In this document: piece by piece, positions 23,355-34,491 of the stretch
How the letters are laid out: the number at the start of each line of letters is the position of its first letter
Position numbering within the stretch: the stretch's first letter is position 1
Source: Circinella umbellata
Lineage: Eukaryota > Mucoromycota > Mucoromycetes > Mucorales > Lichtheimiaceae
Direction: 5' to 3'
Assembly (NCBI GenBank): GCA_025093555.1
Contig: JAIWNF010000022.1
Span: 310,001 to 374,000 of the forward strand
Length of the DNA: 64,000 nt
Notes under the pieces: generated by a model
Seen by the model: the letters and a program-made list of their open reading frames with translations, nothing else
What the model was told of the DNA's origin: nothing
Databases searched by the model: none
Position numbers and translations under genes: made by a program

Positions 23355-25251
23355 TTATATTCCTCGTGTCTTGACATTATGTTGATTTTTATTAAGTCTT
23401 GGTCTACCCCTTGGTTTATGTTCCACATCTTTGCATCCAGTTTTCCCAGTAGCTACACAACGACGACAAGGCCTCATATTATCACATCGTAAATGGGAAC
23501 GTTTACAATGATTGCATGCTTTATCAACATTTCGACCCTTTCTTAAACTACTCGTGGATTGGCCTTTAGTATAACAATAAAAGTATTAAAAAAAAGAATA
23601 GTTGTCAGTAAAAATGATATGGAAAAGTGAGAGGTAGAGAAAGTATCAATATGGCATGATATAATTAAAAAAAATTGAATATATACCATCACCACGATAC
23701 ACATATTCATCATCCTCCTCTTCTGCATCAAAGTCCTCTTCTGCTGGAGTTGTTGAAGATTGTTGTAAATGAAGACTATCTTCATCATCATCTGATAATT
23801 TTTGACGTGCCAAAAACGTACTTATACTTTCAGATACTGGAATTGGAGAGCGAGTCTGATTTGTTGACTTTTTAGTATTATTACGCTTTTGTTTGGAAAA
23901 AATGTCCGACTTTTTTCTATTGTTCATCTTTTTTCTTCTTGTTCGTTTCACTGTTGATTTATTATTACTGATATTTTTATTGTCATAAGTAGTTGATTTC
24001 CACAAATCTCCTTTCCAATAGTTTGTTGTCGAACGAGTGGATGATACTGTTTCACTATCTGAATCATCATTTTCAGGAGAAGGAGGTGGTATACATGGAT
24101 GCGGAAGATGATGGTGGTGGTGATGTGGATGATGATGATGATGATGAAAAGATGATGGAGGTGGTGCTGGAGGAGGTGCCAAATTAGCTAATGACGCTGG
24201 TACAGAAGCAAAACTTGTTAATTGTGCAAGGCTATCATCATTTCCGAGAAATTGTAGATTTTCTGGTGTAGAATATGAAAGATGAATAGATGCAGCATGC
24301 TTTTGTGAATCTGCTTCTGCTACGAATGAATTGACATCCTATAAATAATAAAGAATTCAGCACTCATGCTTTATATTTTCGGTATGTTACACACAAACTT
24401 TTTTTTTTTTTTGGTATCCATGGAAACAGGACACGCGCAACTCCTTTTTTTTTTTTTTTGTTTCGCGTGTCATAATCAAAGTAAAAAAGAAAAATATCTC
24501 AACTTACGCTAAGACTGACATATTCTCGAGTCATACCACTTAACGAATCAGGCTGGAATTCGTCTTCCATACCACTATTGGTTGGTTCATTACAGAAATC
24601 ACTTCCAAAGTATGTTTCTGGTGGTTCACAAAACCAATCGTTTGTGGTTCCCATTGCTGCAGCGGCAGCGGCTGCTGCTGCTGTTGCTACCGCTGTAGCA
24701 CTAGTTCCTGTACTAGCACTATTTGTAGTTGATGTACTTGTTGTTTCGGAAGGTAACATTGTATTATTTGGACATAATAATAAACTATTTGAATTCGCGT
24801 CCATTCCAGGCCAACAACATGCAGCATCGTCAACAGCTGACATGACAGGCATCATTACGCTTGAATAGTCGACTGACGCGGATGGCTCTTTGAGATATTG
24901 TAAATATGACGATACTTGGGGAGACGACGATGAGGTTGGCATGCATAATTCATCAAAATTTGTCAGTGGATCATCATCTGGAGTATCGTTTGGAACCAAG
25001 TCTGGTGTATAATCCAATAAAGGTTGTAGTTTGGGATATGTTTCATTTAATAGTAATCCTTGTGGATGCTGGTGATTATGATGATGGTGATTATGAAGAG
25101 GTTGTTGGTGTTGGTGTTCGTGCTGGTGGTGTTGTGTTAACTGGTGTGCTTGATGCTGTGATTGAGGATGAAAAAGTGATTGTTGTTGTTGTTTTTCATC
25201 TTGTCCGAAGTTAAATGCTTCATCTCCATAAAATAAGTCGCAGCTATACAT
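23355..25251 (-). CDS. Zn2Cys6 transcription factor with C-terminal zinc cluster and AT-hook-like tail
   Basis: Three exons on the minus strand: 25251-24508, 24338-23687, 23563-23355 (534 aa). The DNA-binding module is at the C terminus, about residues 480-520: CNHCKRSHLRC, DNMRPCRRC, then VATGKTGC, with spacing C-x2-C-x6-C-x5-C-x2-C-x7-C. That is a fungal binuclear zinc cluster of the AcuK/Ert1-like HLRC kind. It is followed at once by KPRGRPRL, an AT-hook-like basic motif. The N-terminal 250 residues are Gln/His-rich, then acidic/Asp-Pro, then a poly-Ala run, as expected for activation regions. The middle exon has a His-run (codons CAT/CAC) and an Arg/Lys-rich stretch that may be a nuclear localisation signal. 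The target genes cannot be inferred. The start is the first ATG of the frame; a longer non-ATG extension is open but unlikely. Confidence 0.88.
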
Positions 25252-28234
25252 TTGGTTCAAACACAAAACAAAAAGAATAAAATAAAATAAAATAAAGGAA
25301 TGAAAATCAAAAATAAAGGATTGGAAAGGGGAACACGACTAAGAATGGAAAGAAAAAGAAGCAGGGTAAAAACAAAAGAGAGGAAGAGAGAGAAAGAGAA
25401 AGGAAGAAAAAAAAGAAAAAGTAGGAAAGGCGTTTAATATAGTAGTTATTTTTATATATATAATTGAGAAAAGGATAGAGAGAGAGAGAGAGAGAGAGCA
25501 AGGATATCCAGAAGATATGAGAAGATTTGGCATTCTTTACAAACTTATATCATTATCGGTCAAAAAAGGTAGTCTGATGGTTTGTATTTTATGCGTATGA
25601 TCATAATTACAATAATGAATTAAATGCGTATGAACTCTTGTATACACACACACACGCGTGAGCTCACGCTTTTTTTTATGTTTGGATTAACGAGAAGGCT
25701 GTGTACAGTATGAGAAAAGGGATAGAGGGGGGAGATGAGTGAGGGGAGCAAACAAGTGTGGGGTAACAAGCAAATCATTTTGTTGACGCCCCATTTGAAA
25801 ACAACACAACTGGTCTGATCAATATAATAATGTTGTGTATATATTAACAAAAAATGCATACCTCGTTCAATAGTAAATGCACCCATTATTTCTTTCAAAA
25901 AAAAAGTTGTTCTCCCTACTGCCGACTAGATTTATATGGTGATAAACAATCAATTTATATTAGTGCCAGATGAGTGGAAAACATCTGTGTGTCTGTGTAA
26001 ATGATTATAAATGTGTTGTCAATAAACTCCATTTAATGTAACGCTCCTATTTCTTTTATAGATAAAAACTCTATCAAAAGGGGACAAAGGGAGGAGTATG
26101 TGGCAATTTTGGTTGGTTTATGCAAATCATGATTAACAGATTTATTTTTGCTTTCACTTTTAAACCCCCCAAAAAGCAGAAGAATTTGAATATCAACTAT
26201 AACATCAGCATTCACTTTCTCCCCTCTCACTCTTTCCTTATTTCCCCTCCCTCTCCACCATCCTTCATACACACAATATACACTTATTCTCTTTATCTTA
26301 TGATATATTATGGGTTACGTATCATATACACCGTACACAGAAAAAATAAAGCTATGATCGATAAACGCAGGGTTGATCGCTTGCATAATAAAAACCGTTT
26401 TTTTGGTTTATTTTTTATTTTTGGCGGGGTCATTTTCTACGATCTTATTATAAATACGGTAAGTGCTTCGATTCTTAAACCTGACGACTTAAAATCTTTG
26501 AACATTTTTGATATCAAATTTGATCAGGCTATTCCCTTACAAACTATTTTCATTGGATGCTATTTGGACTTTTCATTTACACAACAACATAAACATTCAA
26601 AGAAACCAAACAAAATAAAAATAAAAACAAAATACTGTTGAGTTCAATCACTATTATTATAAAAACATGCAACAAATATATATATATTACTCTTTTTTTA
26701 CTATGGAGTAACCTTTGATCATATACAAACCAACAAATCATGAAAATGTCACTATTGTATATGTAATTACACCAAATATTTACATATACATATACAGCGA
26801 AGTTATTAGTGCGCACGATTTACGTATGTAATCATATTTAGTCAATATCTAACAATTACGTACCCGTTTCAGATAATACGTATGAGACAAAAGATTATAC
26901 TTATAATAATATTTGATTTAGAAAACTACTAAACAATAACATTGTAGTAATATCGTTCGCAAGAATATATAATTCATTATTTTATTTTTTTTACACGTAT
27001 TCTTTGAAAAAATATATTTTAAACTGTTTTGTTTGGCCCATAATGAGATATGTAAAAGAAAGAAAAAACTACAAGAGCAACAAGAAACATCATACGTAAG
27101 CGAGGAAAATTCTTTGGTTTTTTTTTGTGTTATTATAATACGTATATATCTTTTCTTTCTCTTTTCTTTTTCTATTACAACAGAAAGAAGATTGTCGCTT
27201 ATTTACAACTTATTTCGTCATGATCTATCATGGTGCCATCTGAAACAGAATAATACATATACATATACATATACTACTAAATGAATGAAATACACTGACG
27301 CCAAGTGCTTAATCATATAAGCCTGTTGTTGCATACTACAGTATATCTCTTTAACGATATGGTAGAATCATTTTCGATATTTGAATAGCAAATAATTGTT
27401 CAGTTGAATTATTAATAAATGTTCTCTTTTTATATATACTGGTTATATGTATCTGTATAGGATTTTTTCCCAGTGTGATGTACCTATATATTAATTCGAT
27501 AGAAGCAGTTCCTTGTGATATATATGTATACTTTCAAAAAAATAGCGAATGGTGTATGGACAGATATGTGGACAGTAAAAGACCAGTAACAAAATCAAGC
27601 CCAATACTTATAGTACTGGTTACGTATACATATTTGTGCATGTGTATGTGTATCTGCTAAACATATGTAAAGTATGTAAAACCAAATAATAATAAGTGGC
27701 GCCTTTTGTACTGGTGGTTTTTGGGTAACAACAAACATATATCCAACGATTATATCATAAAATTTGCTCTGTTGAGTGGCTTCTAGTAGGATTTACCTAC
27801 AGAAAATAAAGAGTGTATTAAGTTGCTAATAGCTGCTGCTATGATAATTTTTCATTCGATCACTTTACTTTTTTATATTAGTAGAATAATATCTCATGAG
27901 TAGCAAATAACAAATAATAATACAGTAACTAAATTTTTACCGGCTAAAAACAAAGAATATCATCAAGAGACATACTGTTTCTATTTTTTATGATCATTTC
28001 TCTAAAAAACATAATTTATTGCCACTACATCATAATAGATTGGTCACGTGTAATCGAGTATTTTGATTGGCTCAAAAGTCTCAAAAAAAAATAGAGAAAA
28101 GAAAAAAAAAACATAAAGTCAATGAAAAACTTAAAACCCAACTTGCTTGACTTCCACGTCGTAACTGGTTTTGCTTGATCCTTTTTTTTTTTTTTTTTTT
28201 CCTAAACCTAAAAAAAAACTTCTTTTTTGTTGTA
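25252..28234. other. Gene-poor region between the Zn2Cys6 gene and the RBM26/27-like gene
   Basis: Contains the promoter and 5' UTR of the Zn2Cys6 gene, purine-rich low-complexity DNA at 25300-25500 and several microsatellites. A 173-codon plus frame (26120-26641) is AT-rich and hydrophobic with no domain and no plausible homologue that I know; I do not call it a gene. Confidence 0.4.
25476..25498. repeat. (GA)n microsatellite
   Basis: About ten GA dinucleotides inside a longer purine-rich tract upstream of the Zn2Cys6 gene, possibly in its promoter. Confidence 0.9.
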
Positions 28235-31200
28235 ATGTCAAATAGTTTACAGGGCTCAGTACTTGAAACTTATCTTATTCGTGAAGTTCAAACATTGTAT
28301 GTATAGGCATGAATACCAAAAGATTTTCTCTTTTAATTCTTCGCTTTTTGATAGTCCGTGAGTAGTAGTTGTAAACTAAAGGAAATATTTATTGATAGAT
28401 GCGATGCTGATCCGGACCTAGTAGCACAATACATTTCTGCTTTGATCGCTTCTGGTGATCCACCCAATGTATTGCGACAATCACTTGACGAAAAATTGAG
28501 GGAATTTTTTGGGGATCGTAAGTTTATTTTCATTTTTTCATTTTGACTAATTCAATCAAGGATTATATTAGGTTTTTTTCGTGTTAAGAGAAAAAATAAT
28601 AACAATTACAAGAGTAAAAGTTATGGTTTTTCATTTTAATGTCAAAATTAACAATTACGAATTCTATATATGTTTATATGTAATATTTTTTTTTTAGAAA
28701 CGGGTCCTTTTATTGATAGATTGTTTAAAGAATTGGGATATGAATCAAATGATAAACAACAAAGCAATAGTCATGCACCAGAACGTAGTCGCAGACTAAG
28801 TGATTATTCTGATGAAGATGATGATGGTGATCGTAATTTTAAGCATCGACGTCCTCGGTCAGAAGCACGCGACGACAGTCGATACTCACGTTCTTCAACA
28901 GACGATAGACATCAATATAAACGTCATTTACAACACGATAATTATAATAGACATTCGCGTAATAATAATGATGACTATCGTTCAGGCCCAAACTCAGTTC
29001 CTCGTGCACCAGCCTCCATGTATGATCATAGACAACAACAACAACACCAACAGCAAGAACATCGAGGATCTGGGCCATCAGGAGGAAACCGTTCTGGATA
29101 CCGAAATAATATGGCTAGTGGTCGCCCTACACGTCCTCTATGTCGAGATTATAATGGTAATTAGAATCACAAGAAAGAAAGGAAAAAAAAACAAGAGTTT
29201 TTATTATGCAATATGGGTTTTGGAATGGATAGTATGGTATGGGTTGTACATGATGAATAATAATATCTTAAATTACGTTATTTTATTTATTAGAAAAGGG
29301 ATTTTGTATGCGAGGTGACATGTGTCCATATGATCATGGAGCAGACCGAATTGTTGTAGATGATGGTTCATTTAATACCCCTTCATTCCCCAATGTTTCT
29401 ACTCAAATGGGTCCACCAATGAATCAACAACAAGCCCCCCCTCCACCTCCATTTTTTGGAATGCCTGGTAACTTTGGTAAAGAAGCAATAAAGTTGCATG
29501 AATTTTTAGTAGTCAAGGAAAATGAAAAAAAAATTAACTTTGAATTATATATATATAGATGCATATGATCCCGAAAGAGCTACATTAATGCCTAATAGTG
29601 GTAGTATGGGATCATTTCCAACAGAAATGTCAGGTATGATGTTGTCAACTGATGGTAATAATATGGGCGGTGGTCCTTCCAATCGAATTTTTGCCACACC
29701 ACGCGGTGGTATGAGTACTCCTGGATTACGAGGTGGTCGTGGAGGACGCGGTGGTCGAGGAGGAGGACGCGGTGGTATTAATAGTATGGGCGGTTTAGGA
29801 TCAGGACATCATCAAAAACGACAAAATACGTCCCTGGTGGTAGAAAACATACCTGCTGAATTCTGTGAAATTTCCAAAGTTAATGAATTTTTCAAAAAGT
29901 TCGGTTCACTTACCAACATCAGTGTTCAAAGTCATTTAAACAAAGCAATTTTACAATTCGCATCTAATGCGGAAGCCATGGCAGCCTATCATTCACCTGA
30001 TCCGATTTTTGATAATCGATTCGTAAAAGTATATTGGCATAAAGAAACAGATCAGCAACAGGACAATAAACACGTATCCTCTGGCGGTAGTGGTGGAGGT
30101 GATGCTGCAAGATCGGACACTACATCTACAACAACATCAATGAAACGTCAAAATGAACCTGATCCAGAAGAAGTTGCTGCACGAGCTGCTGAATTTGCTA
30201 AACAACGAGAAGAAAAACAAAAGAAGCATCAGGAACGAATGAAGGCTATTTTGGATGTACAAAAACAAAAGGAACAATTACTACAAAAGCAAATTGAAGA
30301 GCAGAAACGATTGATGGAAAAGTTATCCAATTCCAAGAACATGACCAGAGCAGAAAAGGAAGAATTATTAATGTCTCTAAAGAAAATTGCTAATGATATC
30401 GATATATCCAAAGCAGCAAAGACAGCACCTGTACCCCCACCATCCATTTCTACTCCAGCAGCAACAGCAACAGTACCGTCATCACAGCAACAACAACAAC
30501 AGTCTCAGGAACAGTCTAGTACGACTGATACAGCTACATCAACAGAAGCAGCACCATCTTCAAGTACTTCTGGTGAAGCAAGTACAAGTTCAGAAGAACT
30601 TGCAGCCAAATTAGCCAAATTAGAAGCAGAGGTAAATAATTTAAGCATTATCTATCTACTATTTTTATTATTTGTTTATTTTACTAATATTCATTTATTT
30701 TTTAAAAAAAATACTAGGCTGCATCTCTTGGTATTACTCCACAAGGTTATGGTATTGGTGGATATCGTGGTGGACGTGGTGGATATTATGGACGTGGACG
30801 AGGATGGCCAAGAGTCCGTGGTGGTATGGCACCACGTTATAGCTTAGATAACCGACCCACCAAAATATACGTCAAGGATATTCCTGAGGATGCAAAAGAT
30901 CAAATGCGTGAACATTTTGAGGTATATATATATATATACACGAAGCGTTACTAAAATGAATAATCTAACTAACTATTACTATTATTAATAATAATACTAG
31001 CAATTTGGTCAAGTAACAGCCCTTGAATCACATGAAGGAGGTATTATTGTAGATTACAGTCAACGTTTCGAAGCTGAAAAGGTAATAATGATAATAATCA
31101 CTGAACTTTCTTTGATTTTGAATAGCAGTAAACTAAAACAAATTAATATAGGCAATGGTTGGTGGAACCGAAACACCTCGTGGAAAATTAGAATTCTCCT

Positions 31201-31316
31201 GGTATACCGGATCAATGCCTGCTAATGAATCTTCTCAACCCTCTACATCGACCACCGCAGCTCCTACTGCTCCTGTTACTACCAGTGACGAAACACCAAG
31301 TGGTAGTGAAGCTTAA
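28235..31316 (+). CDS. RBM26/RBM27-like RNA-binding protein (PWI-like, CCCH finger, two RRMs)
   Basis: Eight exons (790 aa): 28235-28296, 28363-28517, 28698-29156, 29294-29467, 29559-30631, 30718-30921, 31001-31081, 31152-31316. Order: PWI-like helical head (about 1-95), charged Asp/Arg/Ser region, CCCH finger Cys221-x8-Cys230-x5-Cys236-x3-His240, Pro/Met-rich linker, Gly-Arg box, RRM about 373-445 (LVVENIP...AILQF), long Glu/Lys/Gln coiled coil, Gly-rich box, and a second RRM-like unit about 689-755 (KIYVKDIP...GIIVDY). In animals this architecture is RBM26/27, nuclear factors linked to poly(A) RNA exosome targeting; an equivalent fungal role is inference. The exon 2 acceptor could be 28362 or 28365 (one Ser fewer); both keep frame. 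The linker exon splits the CCCH finger. Confidence 0.88.
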
Positions 31317-31745
31317 AAATATTTCTTGTACATAGTTGAAAAAAAAAGAAAGAAAGAATGGAAATACAATGAATAGGTTTTATATTTTTTAATTTGTCAT
31401 CATCATTATACATATTATTTGTCGTCTTCTTTGTTTTTTAATATAAATATATACTTTTTTTTAATTGTTTTCAGCTTTCTTGTTTTTCTTTCAACAAAAT
31501 ATTTAATTATGGTCACAAAGAAAAAGAAATAGTTTTTTATTTCACTATTATTATATGTTTTTTTTTTCAATATGCAAAGAAAGGGGGGAAAAAGAAATAG
31601 AGAGAGAGAGAGAGATGCTTTAGAGTGTAGTAGTAGATGTAGTATGTGCCAAAGTCATAAAACGAATTGTTGGGGAAGAGGGAGTGGGGATATCACACTC
31701 TATTAAAGCTACATTTCATATGTTTTTTTTTTCTTGGTCAGCTAT
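31317..31745. other. Convergent 3' intergenic region with (GA)n
   Basis: Holds the 3' ends of the RBM26/27-like gene (+) and the membrane-protein gene (-). A GA microsatellite lies near 31597-31614. No gene seen. Confidence 0.5.
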
Positions 31746-32660
31746 TTAATAAAAGACTTCAACCCAAGGAAGAAGTATGATAGTCAATGCTGATAAGATA
31801 CATCCAGCCATAACGCATTTGTGAACGAGCCATGTTTGATCATTAAAAAGACCCTTGTTATTACTCAAAATAGAGCTTATGGCACATGTCACGAAACTGT
31901 ATATACATATACAACAAAAGAAGAAAATGATATGATGGTCAGATTATACATATGAAGTATTTTGATTGGTAGATATTCATCATATCATATCGTACTTACA
32001 TCCATGAAACAATCGTTGTGATTGAATCAATTTCATGAGTCAAAGTATTAATCAATAAAGAAGTAGTGACCATTTGAGTAAGATCTCGCAATATATCTTG
32101 AGAATCTTTAAAGCGCTATATATTTGTGTGTATATGATGAGAAATAGAAATACAACATATAATCAATACATAAGATTCATAAAGATATCAAAGTGTAATC
32201 ATTTTTATCCCATATGCTTGATGTATGTCATCATTATAGGTATTCACTTTTCTTTTGTGTATGTGTTTACCTTGTAATATGTTTGAAGCAATGATTTATT
32301 TTTATAAACAGGTTCACGAGAAGTGGAAGTTTCTGTTGTTGAAGAAGGTACTTTTTGATGTACTTCACTATTATTGTTAGTTTTATCTGAAACTTTCTCA
32401 TCCTCTTCTCTGATGGAATCCATAGAAAGAGGATTTTCTTTAGATGCTGTTGGTTCTTGAGTATTCTCATCTTGAACTTGTCGAAGAGAAGAAGGATTTC
32501 TTGGGTCTCGTCGATATTCAGAAGCAGTAATATTAGCAAGCCATGATGTACACCAAAGCGAAAGCATAACAGTGGATGCCAACCATGCTGAACGTATATA
32601 ACATTCTTCCAAAGGCAAAGTCAATGAAGGTTGATTCAAAGGAATACTTGACTGTGGCAT
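31746..32660 (-). CDS. Unknown small membrane protein
   Basis: Three exons on the minus strand: 32660-32271, 32115-32000, 31896-31746 (218 aa, sums in frame). I do not recognise the family. Visible features: a hydrophobic segment about residues 24-46 (WLASTVMLSLWCTSWLANI), a polar Glu/Ser/Thr-rich middle of about 80 residues, a short helix-like segment RFKDSQDILRDLTQMV, and two hydrophobic segments near the C terminus (WIFVTCAISSIL and CILSALTIILLPWVEVFY), so about three membrane spans. The splice sites are good (GTAAAC and GTAAGT donors). There is no signal peptide in the usual sense because the first span is internal. It lies 370 bp downstream of the mL49 gene on the same strand. The exon model is well supported; function is open. 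Confidence 0.72.
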
Positions 32661-33029
32661 ATTGTTTTTTTAAAAGATTGTATTTTGAAAGAAAGGAGAA
32701 AGAAAAGAAAAATTTATCATATACCTTCCCACTCTTTTTAAAAAGAAAAAGAAATAGTATAATAGTACATAATTACGTAGTTTTTACGTTATTAATCTAA
32801 TAACAACAAATAATCTATTCTTATTAAATCAATATACCATCATATTACACATTAAATCACTTATAAATACATACAAGATAAATGATTAATTAATAATAAT
32901 GAAAAATATATATATATATTTACAAAGCAAATGTTGTACCTCTAATAATAATGGGAGGGGGGGATGTTAAAGTATTATATGATTATGTGGGGACAGGGTT
33001 GTTTATGATATAACTTTTCTGTTTTTTTT

Positions 33030-33347
33030 TTAAAAACCCTTTTCAACAAGCCATTGCTTAATTTCATTCATATGAACACCTTTCAAAATAACTTGGTTAT
33101 TAACAGGATTAACGCGTGCAAAGTTTTTGGGTGCTTCAGGGAACAATGCCAAAACCTCATTTTTTAAAGCTTCAGCATCACCTTCAATACGACGAATAAT
33201 TGTTAAATGTTGGGTTCCTCCATTCTTGAAATCAGTATAAACAGGTAAACCGTTATTCGACGTTCGTGAAATAAAATATGGAAGTTGTTGTTGTTGAGTG
33301 GTATAAGAACGTTTGGCAATGTGTTGTTGGATCAATGTTCGAAACAT
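33030..33347 (-). CDS. IMG2: Mitochondrial large-subunit ribosomal protein mL49
   Basis: A single-exon gene of 105 aa. Residues 1-17 are basic and Ser/Thr/Arg-containing without acids (MFRTLIQQHIAKRSYTT), a typical mitochondrial presequence. The rest matches the mL49/IMG2 family: LPYFISRTSNNGLPVYTDF, then a basic TIIRRIEGD strand-helix, and a C-terminal G-V-H-x5-K-x-W-L-x-x-x-G-F motif. It is an RNA-binding component of the 54S mitoribosome. Size is normal for the fungal form. Confidence 0.93.
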   Translation of the reverse strand: MFRTLIQQHIAKRSYTTQQQQLPYFISRTSNNGLPVYTDFKNGGTQHLTIIRRIEGDAEALKNEVLALFPEAPKNFARVNPVNNQVILKGVHMNEIKQWLVEKGF

Positions 33348-34491
33348 TTTTTTTTATTTTAACTATTCTTGTTTGATAAGACAAATGATACATTGAGTCA
33401 TTTTTTCAAATTAAATGAGTTCTTTCTTTTTTGTTCAATGTCACTTGAATAATAAGAAATCGGTTTATTGTTTACCTGCTTTTGAAAATGTCAAAAATAT
33501 GTTTATAAAAAATAAAAAAATAAAAAAAAAGAGTGAACCTTTCAATATTTGTCGGAGTAAGCAAAAAAGTGACAGTCGCTAGGAAGGGCCCTTTTTTTTA
33601 GTTTCAACTTCTTTAACTGATATGACTATTAAGGGGTTATACAAGTATAATAAACTCTGTTTTATAATATTAATTAACTGGTTGATTGTCTATAATATTC
33701 TAATGAGATATAAAGTATTATTATTATTTGGGTTATAACAACTATTCTGTTTGTGTATTATAACACTTTTATGCACTTATCTGTCAAATTACATAATAAA
33801 ATCCAATACTCACAATGATAATGACAATGATAATGATATACCCATTTCAAGTTGGAAATTATTGAGATCACATCATAAGAAAAAATTGGTGTTATCAGTT
33901 ACACATTGAAATCATTCGTTACTTTCTGTCTTTTACTCACCTACAATATTATATAATCATGATGATAGTATTCAAATAGTTTTTGTGGGTAATGTGAAAC
34001 ATACGTCTAAAAAAAGCTTTGTTATGTACAACAAATTCCAAATCTCAAAGCCCAAAGGTGCATATATAAAAGTATATATATATAAACGTCACTATTTAAG
34101 AAGAATATATATAAATATACGTAAAATAGAAATTTATGGTACAATGTATATATACATAGTCCAGATATAAATATAGAATGATCAAACTATTACGTCTATA
34201 TCAGAGCTTTGATATGCTATTAAGAAAGTAATATACTTACGTCATGATTATTATTATTTTAAAGAAAAGATATTTGTGTGGAAACATACATGATGAAATA
34301 TTTAAGAAGAAAATATACATGGTGCGTTAAAAGATTGACAAAAAAAAAAACTGTACAAAAAAAAATATGAAAAAGGAATAATAAAGTGTGGGAGAAGACA
34401 AAAACAAAAAACAATAAAGTATATAATGCTGTGCGTGAGTGTCTGTAAGTGTGTGAAGTTAAAAAAAATGGAGTGTGAGAAAAAAAAATTG
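33348..34491. other. AT-rich intergenic region
   Basis: No gene recognised. It contains the mL49 promoter on one side and the 3' UTR of the methyltransferase gene on the other, with runs of TA and A. Confidence 0.45.

Noticed and set aside
23646..24182. A start inside the middle exon of the Zn2Cys6 gene
   Set aside because: This frame begins at a TTG within exon 2. The upstream exon joins in phase 0 through good splice sites, giving one protein of 534 residues.
26120..26641. A 173-codon plus frame
   Set aside because: No recognisable domain, biased AT-rich composition, a non-ATG beginning and no splice or promoter context.
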